From Paractinoplanes brasiliensis (GTDB taxonomy: Bacteria; Actinomycetota; Actinomycetes; Mycobacteriales; Micromonosporaceae): a DNA stretch of 64,000 bases. Shown here piece by piece: positions 17,626 to 26,345 of the stretch. The DNA is taken from positions 5,686,001 through 5,750,000 of the forward strand of contig NZ_SNWR01000001.1 of assembly GCF_004362215.1 (NCBI RefSeq). Reading direction: 5' to 3'. Both the position numbers and the translations under genes were made by a program. Each line of letters begins with the position of its first letter. Within the stretch, counting starts at the first letter, position 1. The notes under the pieces are model-generated. The model was given only the letters and a program-made list of their open reading frames with translations, did not search any database and was not told the origin of the DNA.

Positions 17626-18348
17626 ATGACCTTGCACCTGCGGTGGGCCGCCGGCACCGATCAAGGACATGTCCGGAGCAACAACGAGGACTGTTACTTC
17701 GCCGGTGACCACCTCCTCGTGGTTGCTGACGGCATGGGCGGGATGGCCGCCGGTGACCTTGCCAGCCGCATCGCCATCGAGGCGATGACCCCGCTCGACA
17801 CGCCCATCCCCAACGACGACCAGATGGACGCGCTGCACAAGGCGCTCGAGGTCGCCAACGGCCGGATCGCCGAGCAGGTCGAGGCCGACAACTCCCTGCA
17901 GGGCATGGGCACCACGCTCACCGCGGTCATCTTCTCGGGCACGCGCGCGGCCATGGCGCACGTCGGCGACTCCCGGGCGTACCTGCTGCGCGACGGGCGG
18001 CTCAACCAGCTGACCAAGGACGACACGTACGTGCAGATGCTTGTCGACCAGGGTCTGATCCGCCCCGACGAGGCCGCCGGGCACCCGCGCCGCTCGGTCG
18101 TCACGCGCGTGCTGCAGGGCGAGCCGGTCAGCCCGGCCTACGTGATCGTCGAGCCCGAGCCCGGCGACCGCTGGATGCTGTGCAGCGACGGCCTCACCGC
18201 CGTGGTCACCAACGAGACCATCGAGCAGGAGATGCTGGCCGCCGACGACCCGAAGGCGTGCTGCGAGCGGCTGATCGACCTGGCGCTGCGCGGCGGCGGC
18301 CCCGACAACGTGACGGTGATTGTCGCCGATCTGACACCGGGGGACTGA
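17626..18348 (+). CDS. PP2C-family protein serine/threonine phosphatase
   Basis: A 240-residue soluble, metal-dependent phosphatase with the motifs RSNNEDCYF, VVADGMGGMAAGDLAS, MAHVGDSRAYLLRDG, LCSDGLTAVV and GGGPDNVTVIVAD, all with the metal-binding aspartates intact. It is a single-domain, Stp/PstP-catalytic type without a membrane anchor. It starts at the ATG at 17626, 70 bp after the membrane-protein gene. It probably dephosphorylates proteins modified by a Ser/Thr kinase; none is encoded in this window. Together with the anchored sensor it may report an extracellular amino-acid signal. Confidence 0.93.
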   Translation: MTLHLRWAAGTDQGHVRSNNEDCYFAGDHLLVVADGMGGMAAGDLASRIAIEAMTPLDTPIPNDDQMDALHKALEVANGRIAEQVEADNSLQGMGTTLTAVIFSGTRAAMAHVGDSRAYLLRDGRLNQLTKDDTYVQMLVDQGLIRPDEAAGHPRRSVVTRVLQGEPVSPAYVIVEPEPGDRWMLCSDGLTAVVTNETIEQEMLAADDPKACCERLIDLALRGGGPDNVTVIVADLTPGD

Positions 18349-18428
18349 GCACTCTTCGTCACGCCCGGCGCTGCGGTAGGTTACAGCGGCCGCGAACCAG
18401 GGGGCCCGCGGCTCGTGACTGGGTGGTG

Positions 18429-20744
18429 ATGATGACGGCGCGACTCCTCGTCACGCTGGCGATCGTCCTGGGACTGACCGGGCTCGGCGAGCTCGTCGGG
18501 GCCCAGGGGTGGCGCATCCATGCCGACGCCACGCAGCTGGTCGTGGGCGCGACCGCGGCGCTGATCTGCCTTGGCACGGCCCGCCGTCGCACCGGGCTGC
18601 ACCGCCGCTGGCGGCTCATCGTCGGTGCCGGGCTGTCCAGCTGGGCGCTGAGCCGGCTCTGGTGGCTGATCGAGGACGTCGTGGCGCCCGGCCGCGCCCT
18701 CACCGCGGTGACCGACATCGGGTTCTTCGTGCTCCCCGCGACGCTGCTGGTCGGGCTGCTCCTGGCCCCGTACACCCGCCCCCGGTCGGTGCCAGCCTCA
18801 CCCCGCCGCGACCAGATCGCCCTGATCCTCGACAGCGTGCTGATCTCCGGTTCGCTGCTCGCGCTGGTCTGGTCGGCGCTGCCGCGCGAGTGGCTGCACT
18901 GGGACGCCCAGCCCACCTCGCTGATCGTCGCGGCCGCCGTCTACCCGATCGCCGACCTGGTGCTCGCCACGATGGTGCTGCTCCTGCTGCTGACCCGGCC
19001 AGGCTCCCGCGCCGCCCGCAAACCGCTCGGGCTGGCCGGGGTGGCCCTCGTCGCGTTCGGCGTCACCGACACCCTCCGGCTGATGCACCTGGCCGACGGC
19101 CCGTTGCCGCCGTGGCAGTCGGCCGGGCACCTGCTCGGGCCCGCTCTGCTGGCAGTCGCGGCGCTCAGCTCACCCTCGCCCGGGGCCGCGGCGCAGACGG
19201 ACACCGGCGAGCGGGAGTGGCTGCACCTCGTCCTCCCGTACGTCCCGGTGACAGCGACCGGCGTCATGATCGCGATCAACAGCGGGGCCGGCAAGCCGCT
19301 CTCGCCGTTCGAGGCGTACCTCGGCTGGCTCGGCCTGGGCCTGGTCGTGGCCCGGCAGATGTTCACCATCGTCGACAACACCGTCCTGCTCGACCGCGTG
19401 TCGGAAGGGCAGCAGCGCCTGCGCCACCAGGCGTACCACGACCCGCTGACCGGCCTGGCCAACCGTGCCCTGTTCCGCGAGCGGCTCATCGCGGCGCTCG
19501 GCGCCCGGCCGGTGGCCGTGCTCTTCGCCGACCTCGACGACTTCAAGCTCATCAACGACAGCTTCGGCCACGCCACCGGCGACCGCGTGCTGCGCGCCAT
19601 CGCCGAACGCCTGCAGCGCTGCGCCACGCCCGACGACCTGGTGGCCCGCCTCGGCGGGGACGAGTTCGCGGTGCTGCTCGACCGGAACGCCGCCGACGCC
19701 GAGCCGACCGGCCACCGCATCCTGGGCGCGTTGCGCGAGCCGTTCGTGATCGACGGCCACACGATGGGCGTGGGCGCCAGCCTGGGCCTGGTGGTGACCG
19801 AGCCCGGCGAGCCGATGACGGCCGACGCGCTGCTGCGCCGGGCCGACGCCGCGATGTACTCGAGCAAACGCCGCGGCAAAGGCTCCATGGCCCGGTACGC
19901 CGGCACGCCCGACGGCGGCCCCAACGCCGACCTGCCCCACCTGCTGGCCGAGGCGCTCGGCTCGGGCCACCCGGCCGAGGCCGGCTTCGAGGTGTTCTAC
20001 CAGCCCATCGTCCGCTTCACCGACGGCGCCACGGTCGCCGTGGAGGCCCTGGCCCGGTGGACATCGCCGGTCGCGGGCCAGGTGCACCCCGACGTGTTCG
20101 TGTCGGTCGCCGAACGTACCGGCCTGGTCGCCGCCATCGACGACTTCGTGCTCGACCAGGCGTGCGTCGACGCGGCCACGCTGGCCCACCTCAGCGGCCG
20201 CCCGATCGACATGCACGTCAACGTGTCAGCCGCCCGCCTGGGCCACCCCGGCCTGGAAGAATCGGTGGCCGGCGCCCTGACCCGCAGCGGCCTGCACCCG
20301 TCCCGCCTGGTCCTCGAAATCACCGAGACCCGCCGCATCCAGGACATGCCCGCCGCGGCCGCCATGGTGGAAAGGCTGCGCGCCGTCGGCGTCCGGATAG
20401 CCCTGGACGACTTCGGCAGCGGCTTCAACGCCCTGGCCCAGCTCCACTCCCTGCCGGTCGACATCGTCAAACTGGACGCCACCCTGACCGACGTCGACAT
20501 AGCCCCCGACCGGGTCGAAGCCCTGTGCCGTTCCGTGCTGGCCATCTGCACGGACCTGAACATCGTGGTCGTCGCCGAGGGCATCGAAACCCCCGCCCGA
20601 GCCCACGCCCTGTCCGCGATCGGTTGCCCCTTGGGCCAGGGCTACCTGTTCGGCCAGCCGGTCCCGTTGCACCGCTGGCATTCCGGGCCGGCCCTTCCCG
20701 CCCAGTCGACCTCCCCACCGTCAGCCGCGCACCTCGCCTCCTGA
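18429..20744 (+). CDS. membrane-bound GGDEF-EAL cyclic-di-GMP enzyme
   Basis: A 771-residue protein. About ten hydrophobic segments occupy residues 5-330, followed by a GGDEF domain with an intact RLGGDEF motif (409-413) and an EAL domain with EAL at 539-541, NVSA, LEITE, LDDFGSG, VVAEGIET and GQGYLFG. Both catalytic sites look active, so it may make and degrade c-di-GMP, which in actinomycetes controls development through BldD. The start is uncertain: GTG GTG ATG ATG codons run from 18423 and no clear RBS decides; 18429 is used. The C-terminus is Pro/Ser-rich and a 43-bp repeat tract follows. Confidence 0.92.
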   Translation: MMTARLLVTLAIVLGLTGLGELVGAQGWRIHADATQLVVGATAALICLGTARRRTGLHRRWRLIVGAGLSSWALSRLWWLIEDVVAPGRALTAVTDIGFFVLPATLLVGLLLAPYTRPRSVPASPRRDQIALILDSVLISGSLLALVWSALPREWLHWDAQPTSLIVAAAVYPIADLVLATMVLLLLLTRPGSRAARKPLGLAGVALVAFGVTDTLRLMHLADGPLPPWQSAGHLLGPALLAVAALSSPSPGAAAQTDTGEREWLHLVLPYVPVTATGVMIAINSGAGKPLSPFEAYLGWLGLGLVVARQMFTIVDNTVLLDRVSEGQQRLRHQAYHDPLTGLANRALFRERLIAALGARPVAVLFADLDDFKLINDSFGHATGDRVLRAIAERLQRCATPDDLVARLGGDEFAVLLDRNAADAEPTGHRILGALREPFVIDGHTMGVGASLGLVVTEPGEPMTADALLRRADAAMYSSKRRGKGSMARYAGTPDGGPNADLPHLLAEALGSGHPAEAGFEVFYQPIVRFTDGATVAVEALARWTSPVAGQVHPDVFVSVAERTGLVAAIDDFVLDQACVDAATLAHLSGRPIDMHVNVSAARLGHPGLEESVAGALTRSGLHPSRLVLEITETRRIQDMPAAAAMVERLRAVGVRIALDDFGSGFNALAQLHSLPVDIVKLDATLTDVDIAPDRVEALCRSVLAICTDLNIVVVAEGIETPARAHALSAIGCPLGQGYLFGQPVPLHRWHSGPALPAQSTSPPSAAHLAS

Positions 20745-20791
20745 CCGCGTCTCCCTGCGGCCGCGGCAGCCCGCCCCTCCGCAGGCCCGCC

Positions 20792-20990
20792 CCTCCGCTG
20801 GTCCGCCTCTCCGCAGGCCACTTGCCTGGCTGCCCCTCCGCTGGTCCGCCTCTCCGCAGGCCACTTGCCTGGCTGCCCCTCCGCTGGTCCGCCTCTCCGC
20901 AGGCCACTTGCCTGGCTGCCCCTCCGCTGGTCCGCCCCTCCGCAGGCCACTTGCCTGGCTGCCCCTCCGCTGGTCCGCCCCTCCCAGGCA
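20792..20990. repeat. 43-bp tandem repeat, about 4.6 copies
   Basis: Units starting CCTCCGCTGGTCCGCC begin at 20792, 20835, 20878, 20921 and 20964, exactly 43 bp apart. The tract starts 47 bp after the GGDEF-EAL stop and fills most of the 20745-21224 gene-free region. The remainder (about 21000-21224) is Pro-codon-rich sequence with no RBS-supported gene. Confidence 0.92.
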
Positions 20991-21224
20991 CCCGACAGGT
21001 CACCCCTCCGTAGGCCGACCCCCACACATCCACCCCCAGGGTCCACCCCACCTACCCAGCCTCCTAGGAAGCCCGGGTGACCAAAGGCGGCGTGCGGTGA
21101 TGGCACACGAACTGTTCGGCGCCGTGTGGGTGCCCGGCCTCCTGCATGAGCGGCCCTCGTCGTGTGGCATCGAGCGGGGAGAAGCCGCAGCGGAACGGTG
21201 TGCGTCGCCCGGCATGGGCGGGTG

Positions 21225-21608
21225 TCAGGTCGGGGGTGTGTATCTCGTGGTCACGCCGAAAGTGACGTCCCTGATCTCGGTGTAGGCGAGCTGGGGCACC
21301 CGCTCGGCCAGGCAGCTGTGCAGGTGGCGGGTGACCAGCTCGAATGTCGGGCGGAAGGCGAAGATGTCGGTCCACGGGCGGGCGGCCAGATCGGCGCAGC
21401 AAGCTTCGAGGTCGGCGGCGGCCGCATCGGTGTCGAAGAACCAGCCGCGGTCGGTCAGCTGGTCGTCGGCGAAGGTCACCCCGGCCCGTACGACGACCTC
21501 GACGCCCTCGCCGGGAGCCAGCAGTGACTGGCCGCGCTGGGCCCGGAGCGGGGAGGGCAGGCCCTGCACGGCCTGGAAACGGTGGTCGACTTCGACCAAG
21601 TAGCTCAT
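21225..21608 (-). CDS. small conserved-looking protein coupled to HrpB, possible degenerate T-fold (6-carboxytetrahydropterin synthase-like)
   Basis: A 127-residue soluble protein. Features such as VEVDHRF at the start, a RGWFFDTD strand, a helix with FRPTFELVTRHLH and the late TEIRDVTFGVTTRY suggest a T-fold of the QueD/PTPS kind, but the HxH zinc ligands and catalytic Cys expected in QueD are not evident. The ATG at 21608 overlaps the hrpB TGA (ATGA), so it is translated with the helicase. No other queuosine or folate genes are nearby. The assignment is weak; it may be a non-catalytic relative or an unrelated family. Confidence 0.55.
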   Translation of the reverse strand: MSYLVEVDHRFQAVQGLPSPLRAQRGQSLLAPGEGVEVVVRAGVTFADDQLTDRGWFFDTDAAAADLEACCADLAARPWTDIFAFRPTFELVTRHLHSCLAERVPQLAYTEIRDVTFGVTTRYTPPT

Positions 21609-24445
21609 CGGGACCTCGGATTCGTCCGGCGGGTGGGTTCGGCGGTGGTCGGGTCCTCGGGCCACGGGTGCCGGGGGTAACGGCCGCGCAGCTCGGCCCG
21701 GACCTGCGGGTATCCCTGCCGCCAGAAGGACGCCAGATCGCGGGTGACCGCAACCGGCCGGCCCGCCGGGGAGAGCAGATGCAACAGGACCGGCACGCGC
21801 CCCTCGGCCAGGCGGGGAGCGTCGCGCCACCCGAAGGCCTCCTGAACCTTGACGGCCAGAACCGGGGACTCGGCGTCGGCGTAGTCGATGCGGACCCGTG
21901 AACCGCTCGGCACCGGCAGGCGCTCGGGGGCAACCTCGTCGAGCCGGCCCGCAACCGACCAGGGCAGCAACCGGCGCAGACTCGAGGCGACATCGACCCG
22001 GGCCAGATCGCTGCGGCGGCGGCAGCGGTCCAGCTCCAGCCAGTCGCCGGCCCGGGCCAGCAGCGCCTCGTCGGACACATCGGGCCACGGTTCGCCCAGG
22101 GCCGCGTGTGCGAAAGCGAGCCGCTCCCGTAGCTCGGTCGCCCCTCGCGACCAGGTCAGCAGGCCAAGGCCCGCACGGTGCAGCCCGTCGAGCAACGCGG
22201 CGCGCACGAGACCGGGATCCGGGTCGGTGATCCCGCGCTCGACCAGCGTGATCGCGCCCAGCCGCCGTACCCTCCGCGCCACCACGTCGCCGTCCACCCA
22301 GCCGATCTCGGTGGTGTCGGTCAGCAGGGTCGCCGCCGCCTCGACAGCGGTCGCCTCGTCGAGCGGCACCGCCGCCCTGATCCGTGCCGTCCGCGCCCCT
22401 GCCGCCCGATCCGCCGAGGCGATGGCCAGCCACTCGACCCCGGCCAGCCCACTGCCCGTCCCGATGTCGGCGGCAGTGCCACCCGCCATCAGATAGGACC
22501 GGCCACCCGCTTCCCGTACGCGAGCCACCCGCTCCGGATACGCGAGCCCGACGACAAGCCCAGCCGCCAGATCGTCCGGCCACCCGCCTGCCCGCTCACC
22601 GCCCCGGTTGCCTCCATCCCGCGCGTCCGGCCGCTCACCGCCCCGGTTGCCTCCATCCCGCGGGTCCGGCCGGTCACCGGCGCGGTTGCCGCCATGCCGC
22701 GCGCCGGACCCCTCGCTCGTCCGGCCCGCCATACCCGGATCACTCCCGGCTTGTGCGTCGGAGGGTGTGCCTGTCCGGTCGGCCGCGGCTCTGTCCTCCC
22801 GCGCGCCGGAGCCCTCGCTCGTCCGGCCCGCCCTCCCGTGCTCATGCCCGGCTTGTGCCTCGGAGCCTGTGCCTGTGCGGCCGCCCGCGGCTCTGTCGCC
22901 GCGTCCGACGCCTGTGTCGGGGCTGGCTCCGCTGGAGTTCGCGGCGTCGGTCACGTCGGGGACCGATTCGTCGGACGGGTTTCTGTGCAGGGCCGCGGTC
23001 AGGCGGCCCACCTCTGTGCGCCAGGCGGGATCGCGGCTGCCGCGGACCCGGCGCCAAGCGGCGGTCAGGTCGTCAGCGGCGGCGCGATCGTCGTCGAGCA
23101 GGGCGACGACCTCGGCAGCGCGGCGGGCGCCGACCAGGGGAGCACCGTCGAGCAGGGCCCGGCCCAGCCGGGGGTGCAGGCCCGCGTCGGCCAGGGCCCG
23201 GCCTCGGGCGGTCACACGGCCGGTGTCGTCGACCGCTCCCAGGCCGCGCAGGGTTGCGACGGCCGACTGCAGGGCGCCGGGTGGCGGCTGGTCGGGCAGC
23301 GACAACCCGCTGCCGTCGGGGTGGCCCCACAGAGCCAGGTCGAGCGCGAAACCGGTCAGGTCGGCGGCGGCGATCTCGGGCTCGGGCTGCGCGGGGAGAC
23401 GATCGTGCTGGGCGGGGGACCAGCAGCGATAGACCCGGCCGGGTGCCTCGCGCCCGGCCCGGCCGGCCCGCTGCACGGCGGCGGCCCGCGACACCGGGAC
23501 CGTGGCCAGGGCGCCGAGGCCACGGGCGTGATCCATGCGCGGGACGCGGCTGAGACCGGCGTCGACCACGGCGCGGACGCCGGGGACCGTCAGGCTGCTC
23601 TCGGCGACCGCCGTCGCGAGCACGACCCGGCGGCGTGAGCCGGGACGAAGGGCCGCGTCCTGCACCGGGCCGGGCTGGCGGCCGTGCAGCGGGATCACCT
23701 CGGCGTCCACACCGCCGAGGCGGCCGGCCACCGCGTCGATCTCGCGGGCGCCGGGCAGGAAGACCAGCACGTCGCCCTCGCTCTCGGCCAGCGCGCGGCG
23801 GGTGGTGGCGGCCACGTGCTCGAGCAGGCGCGGATCGACCCGCAGGCCCAGCGGCGGGGTGACCGGGCCGGTCGGCGGCGCCCAGATCTCGTCGACCGGG
23901 AAGACCCGCGCCGACGCGGTGACCACGGGGGCCGCGCCCAGCACCTCGGAGAGCCGGCCCGCGTCGGCCGTGGCCGAGGTGGCGAGCAGCCCCAGATCGG
24001 GGCGGAGGGTGGCCCTCACCTCGATCAGGAACGCCAGGGCCAGGTCGGTGTCGAGGTGGCGCTCGTGGCACTCGTCGAGGATCACGACCGAGGTGCCGGC
24101 GAGCTCCGGGTCGCGTTGCAGACGCCGTACGAGAACGCCGGTTGTCACGACCTCGACCACTGTGGCCCGGGAGACCTGGCGATCGCCGCGAACCGTGTAC
24201 CCGACCCGGCCGCCCGGTTTCTCACCGAGCAGCGAGGCCATGCGGCGGGCCGCGGCCCGGGCGGCCAGGCGGCGGGGCTCGGCCACCACGACCCGGCCCG
24301 GGAGCGCCAGTGGCACCAGCGTCGTCTTGCCCGTGCCGGGCGGGGCCACCAGCACGGCCGAGCCGTCGCCGGACAGCGCCTCGCGGACCCGCGGCAGCAC
24401 CGGGCGGATCGGAAGGTCGGGCAGAGCGTCGTCGGCGATGAGCAC
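21605..24445 (-). CDS. hrpB: ATP-dependent helicase HrpB
   Basis: A 946-residue DEAH-box helicase, longer than the usual 800-850. Visible are the P-loop APPGTGKTT, the Walker B motif DECHERHLD (DEAH-type DECH), the SAT motif LLATSATAD, and the motif VI stretch AVQRAGRAGREAPGR. The C-terminal HrpB region follows. The GTG at 24445 is favoured because AGGA lies 7 nt upstream; an ATG at 24463 is the alternative. Around residues 500-620 a low-complexity insert is encoded partly by 39-bp repeats and accounts for the extra length. The in-frame extension beyond 24463 crosses the divergent intergenic region and is not coding. Confidence 0.92.
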   Translation of the reverse strand: MLIADDALPDLPIRPVLPRVREALSGDGSAVLVAPPGTGKTTLVPLALPGRVVVAEPRRLAARAAARRMASLLGEKPGGRVGYTVRGDRQVSRATVVEVVTTGVLVRRLQRDPELAGTSVVILDECHERHLDTDLALAFLIEVRATLRPDLGLLATSATADAGRLSEVLGAAPVVTASARVFPVDEIWAPPTGPVTPPLGLRVDPRLLEHVAATTRRALAESEGDVLVFLPGAREIDAVAGRLGGVDAEVIPLHGRQPGPVQDAALRPGSRRRVVLATAVAESSLTVPGVRAVVDAGLSRVPRMDHARGLGALATVPVSRAAAVQRAGRAGREAPGRVYRCWSPAQHDRLPAQPEPEIAAADLTGFALDLALWGHPDGSGLSLPDQPPPGALQSAVATLRGLGAVDDTGRVTARGRALADAGLHPRLGRALLDGAPLVGARRAAEVVALLDDDRAAADDLTAAWRRVRGSRDPAWRTEVGRLTAALHRNPSDESVPDVTDAANSSGASPDTGVGRGDRAAGGRTGTGSEAQAGHEHGRAGRTSEGSGAREDRAAADRTGTPSDAQAGSDPGMAGRTSEGSGARHGGNRAGDRPDPRDGGNRGGERPDARDGGNRGGERAGGWPDDLAAGLVVGLAYPERVARVREAGGRSYLMAGGTAADIGTGSGLAGVEWLAIASADRAAGARTARIRAAVPLDEATAVEAAATLLTDTTEIGWVDGDVVARRVRRLGAITLVERGITDPDPGLVRAALLDGLHRAGLGLLTWSRGATELRERLAFAHAALGEPWPDVSDEALLARAGDWLELDRCRRRSDLARVDVASSLRRLLPWSVAGRLDEVAPERLPVPSGSRVRIDYADAESPVLAVKVQEAFGWRDAPRLAEGRVPVLLHLLSPAGRPVAVTRDLASFWRQGYPQVRAELRGRYPRHPWPEDPTTAEPTRRTNPRSR
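22592..22708. repeat. 39-bp in-frame tandem repeat inside hrpB
   Basis: Three 39-bp units begin at 22592, 22631 and 22670. On the minus strand each encodes a 13-residue Gly/Arg/Asp-rich unit resembling GGNRGGERPDARD. A second degenerate repeat (GRAGRTSEGSGARE-like, two copies) lies at about 22700-22870. Unit lengths keep the helicase frame open. Confidence 0.85.
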
Positions 24446-24482
24446 GCGACCATCCTGGCCCATGGGTCCGACAAAACCCGCG

Positions 24483-24509
24483 TTGTCCACAGGCCCGTGG
24501 TTGTCCACA
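24483..24509 (+). promoter_or_regulatory. pair of DnaA-box-like sites upstream of uraD
   Basis: TTGTCCACA, the actinobacterial DnaA-box consensus, occurs at 24483-24491 and 24501-24509, each followed by GG, 18 bp apart, in the divergent hrpB/uraD intergenic region. The match is exact; DnaA binding is inferred. Spacing of nearly two helical turns puts both on one face. Confidence 0.5.
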
Positions 24510-24619
24510 GGACGCAGAAAAGTGTCGGCCCGGCATGGCAAGGTGTGCGCAGTCGTCATGGACCGGATGCGCCGGGCCGTGAGGGCCTGATTGACTGATC
24601 GACACAGGAAGGGGTGCCG

Positions 24620-25126
24620 ATGGACGCGGTCGAGGTGTTCAACTCGCTGCCCGCCGCCCGCCTCGAGGAAGATTTGCTCGCCTGCCTGGCCGCCCCCGCG
24701 TGGGGTTCCGCCGTCATCGCAGGCCGCCCCTACGCGCGCCGCGACGACATCCTGGCCGCCGCCGATGCCGCCGCCCGCGCCTTGAGCTTGGACGACGTGC
24801 TGACCGGCCTGTCCGCCCACCCGCGAATAGGCGAGCGTGCGGGCGGCGACACGCGCGAGGCCGCCTGGTCCCGTCGCGAGCAGTCGGCTGCGGCCCAGAG
24901 CGCGGACGAGGTCACCAAAGCCGCGTTGATCGAGGCCAATCGGGCGTACGAGGGGAAGTTCGGTCATGTGTTTTTGATCTTCGCCAGCGGACGCACGCAG
25001 GAGGACATCCTCGCTGCTGCCCGCGAGAGGCTGACCAACGACCCGGCCGCCGAACGCGAGATCGTCGCCGACGAACTGCGCAAGATCGGCCGGCTGCGAC
25101 TCGAGCGGGTGCTCGATGCCCTCTGA
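24620..25126 (+). CDS. uraD: 2-oxo-4-hydroxy-4-carboxy-5-ureidoimidazoline (OHCU) decarboxylase
   Basis: A 168-residue enzyme that converts OHCU to (S)-allantoin, the third step from urate. The catalytic-His segment AHPRIGER and the late GHVFLIFASGRT motif are typical. The ATG at 24620 has AGGAAGGGG about 6 nt upstream; a GTG at 24614 overlaps that RBS. The gene is first of four consecutive purine genes on this strand and overlaps the HIU hydrolase gene by 11 bp. Two DnaA-box-like sites sit in its upstream region. The protein is cytosolic and of normal length. Confidence 0.92.
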   Translation: MDAVEVFNSLPAARLEEDLLACLAAPAWGSAVIAGRPYARRDDILAAADAAARALSLDDVLTGLSAHPRIGERAGGDTREAAWSRREQSAAAQSADEVTKAALIEANRAYEGKFGHVFLIFASGRTQEDILAAARERLTNDPAAEREIVADELRKIGRLRLERVLDAL

Positions 25127-25478
25127 CGACGGCACGCCGGCCGAGTTCCACGCGAGGATCTCGACGCACATCCTCGACACGATCAGCGGCGAGCCGGCCC
25201 GCGATGTTTATGTGCGGTTGGAGCGACGCGACTCGGAGGGTTGGGGGACGATCGCCGAGGGGCGCACCGACGACGACGGCCGGCTGCGCTACCGGGTTCC
25301 GCTGCACGACTGGCAGGCGGGTGGCTATCGCCTGTCCTTCTACGTCGAGCCCTACCTGGGCGCCGACTGCTTCTTCCCGGAGATCACGGTCGCCTTCCAC
25401 GTCCGCGACCCCGAGCGGCACTATCACGTGCCGCTGCTGCTCAGCCGTTACGGATACACGACTTATCGAGGGAGCTGA
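25116..25478 (+). CDS. uraH: 5-hydroxyisourate hydrolase (transthyretin-like)
   Basis: A 120-residue enzyme that hydrolyses 5-hydroxyisourate to OHCU, directly after uricase action. The N-terminal ISTHILDTISGEPA and C-terminal YRGS tetrapeptide are the diagnostic HIU hydrolase motifs, and the HYHVPLLLS strand carries the conserved His. It overlaps the OHCU decarboxylase gene by 11 bp and precedes the uricase gene by 6 bp. It would form a cytosolic homotetramer by family precedent. Confidence 0.96.
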   Translation: MPSDDGTPAEFHARISTHILDTISGEPARDVYVRLERRDSEGWGTIAEGRTDDDGRLRYRVPLHDWQAGGYRLSFYVEPYLGADCFFPEITVAFHVRDPERHYHVPLLLSRYGYTTYRGS

Positions 25479-25484
25479 ACGCTC

Positions 25485-26345
25485 GTGGCGATCGTGCTCG
25501 GAGAAAACCGCTACGGCAAGGCCGAGACGCGGCTGGTTCGCGTCACCCGCGACGGCGAGACACACACGCTGGCCGACTTCAACGTCAGCATCGCCCTCTC
25601 CGGCGACCTGGCCGCCACCCATCTGACCGGCGACAACTCGGGGGTGCTGCCCACCGACTCCATGAAGAACACGGTGTACGCGTTCGCCAAGGAACATGGC
25701 GTCGGCGAGCCGGAGGAGTTCGCCCTGCGCCTGGCCCGGCACTTCGTCGAGACCCAGACGCAGATCCGGGCGGCCCGCGTGGGCATCGAGGCGTTCGGCT
25801 GGGAAAGGCTCGGACCGCACTCGTTCAAGAGGCAGGGCGACCACACCCGTACGGCGGAGGTCACCGTCACGGTGGAGCAGAGCCAGGTGGTCAGCGGCAT
25901 CTCGGGGATGGTGCTGCTGAACTCGACGAACTCGGAGTTCCACGGCTTCCCCCGCGACAAGTACACGACCCTGCCCGAGACCACGGATCGCATCCTGGCC
26001 ACGGCGGTCGACGCCCGCTGGCGGCATCTGCACGACCCCGCCGACTGGGGCAAGTCCTACGCGGGCGTAGTCGAGGCCCTGACCAGGGCATTCGTCGAAA
26101 CGCACAGCCTCTCGCTGCAGCAGACGCTGTTCGCGATGGGCAGCCGTGTGCTCAGTGAGCAGGCCGAAATCGCCGAGATCCGGCTGGCGCTGCCCAACAA
26201 GCACCACTATCTGGTCGACCTGTCGCCGTTCGAGCTCACCAACGACAACGAGGTCTTCATCGCCGGCGACCGGCCCTACGGGCTGATCGAGGGCACGGTG
26301 ACCCGCGACGACGTGCCGCCGGCCATCACGGAGTGGTACCCGTGA
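25485..26345 (+). CDS. uox: urate oxidase (uricase)
   Basis: A 286-residue cofactor-independent uricase that oxidises urate to 5-hydroxyisourate. The two T-fold repeats are apparent; landmarks are NRYGKAETRLVRV, LPTDSMKNTVYAFAKE, the substrate-contact region NSTNSEFHGFPRDKYTTLPE and the late LPNKHHYLVDL. The GTG at 25485 starts 6 bp after uraH. Its TGA overlaps the GTG of the deaminase gene (GTGA), so urate can be supplied by deamination of 8-oxoguanine next door. Confidence 0.96.
   Translation: MAIVLGENRYGKAETRLVRVTRDGETHTLADFNVSIALSGDLAATHLTGDNSGVLPTDSMKNTVYAFAKEHGVGEPEEFALRLARHFVETQTQIRAARVGIEAFGWERLGPHSFKRQGDHTRTAEVTVTVEQSQVVSGISGMVLLNSTNSEFHGFPRDKYTTLPETTDRILATAVDARWRHLHDPADWGKSYAGVVEALTRAFVETHSLSLQQTLFAMGSRVLSEQAEIAEIRLALPNKHHYLVDLSPFELTNDNEVFIAGDRPYGLIEGTVTRDDVPPAITEWYP

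Noticed and set aside
15400..18348. Calling the sensor and membrane protein GlnH and GlnX
   Set aside because: The membrane protein has more helices than GlnX and no PknG gene is present; only the layout is analogous.
21100..21285. Small plus-strand ORF of 61 codons starting MAHELFGAVW
   Set aside because: No RBS, overlaps the T-fold-like gene on the other strand, and shows no recognisable pattern.
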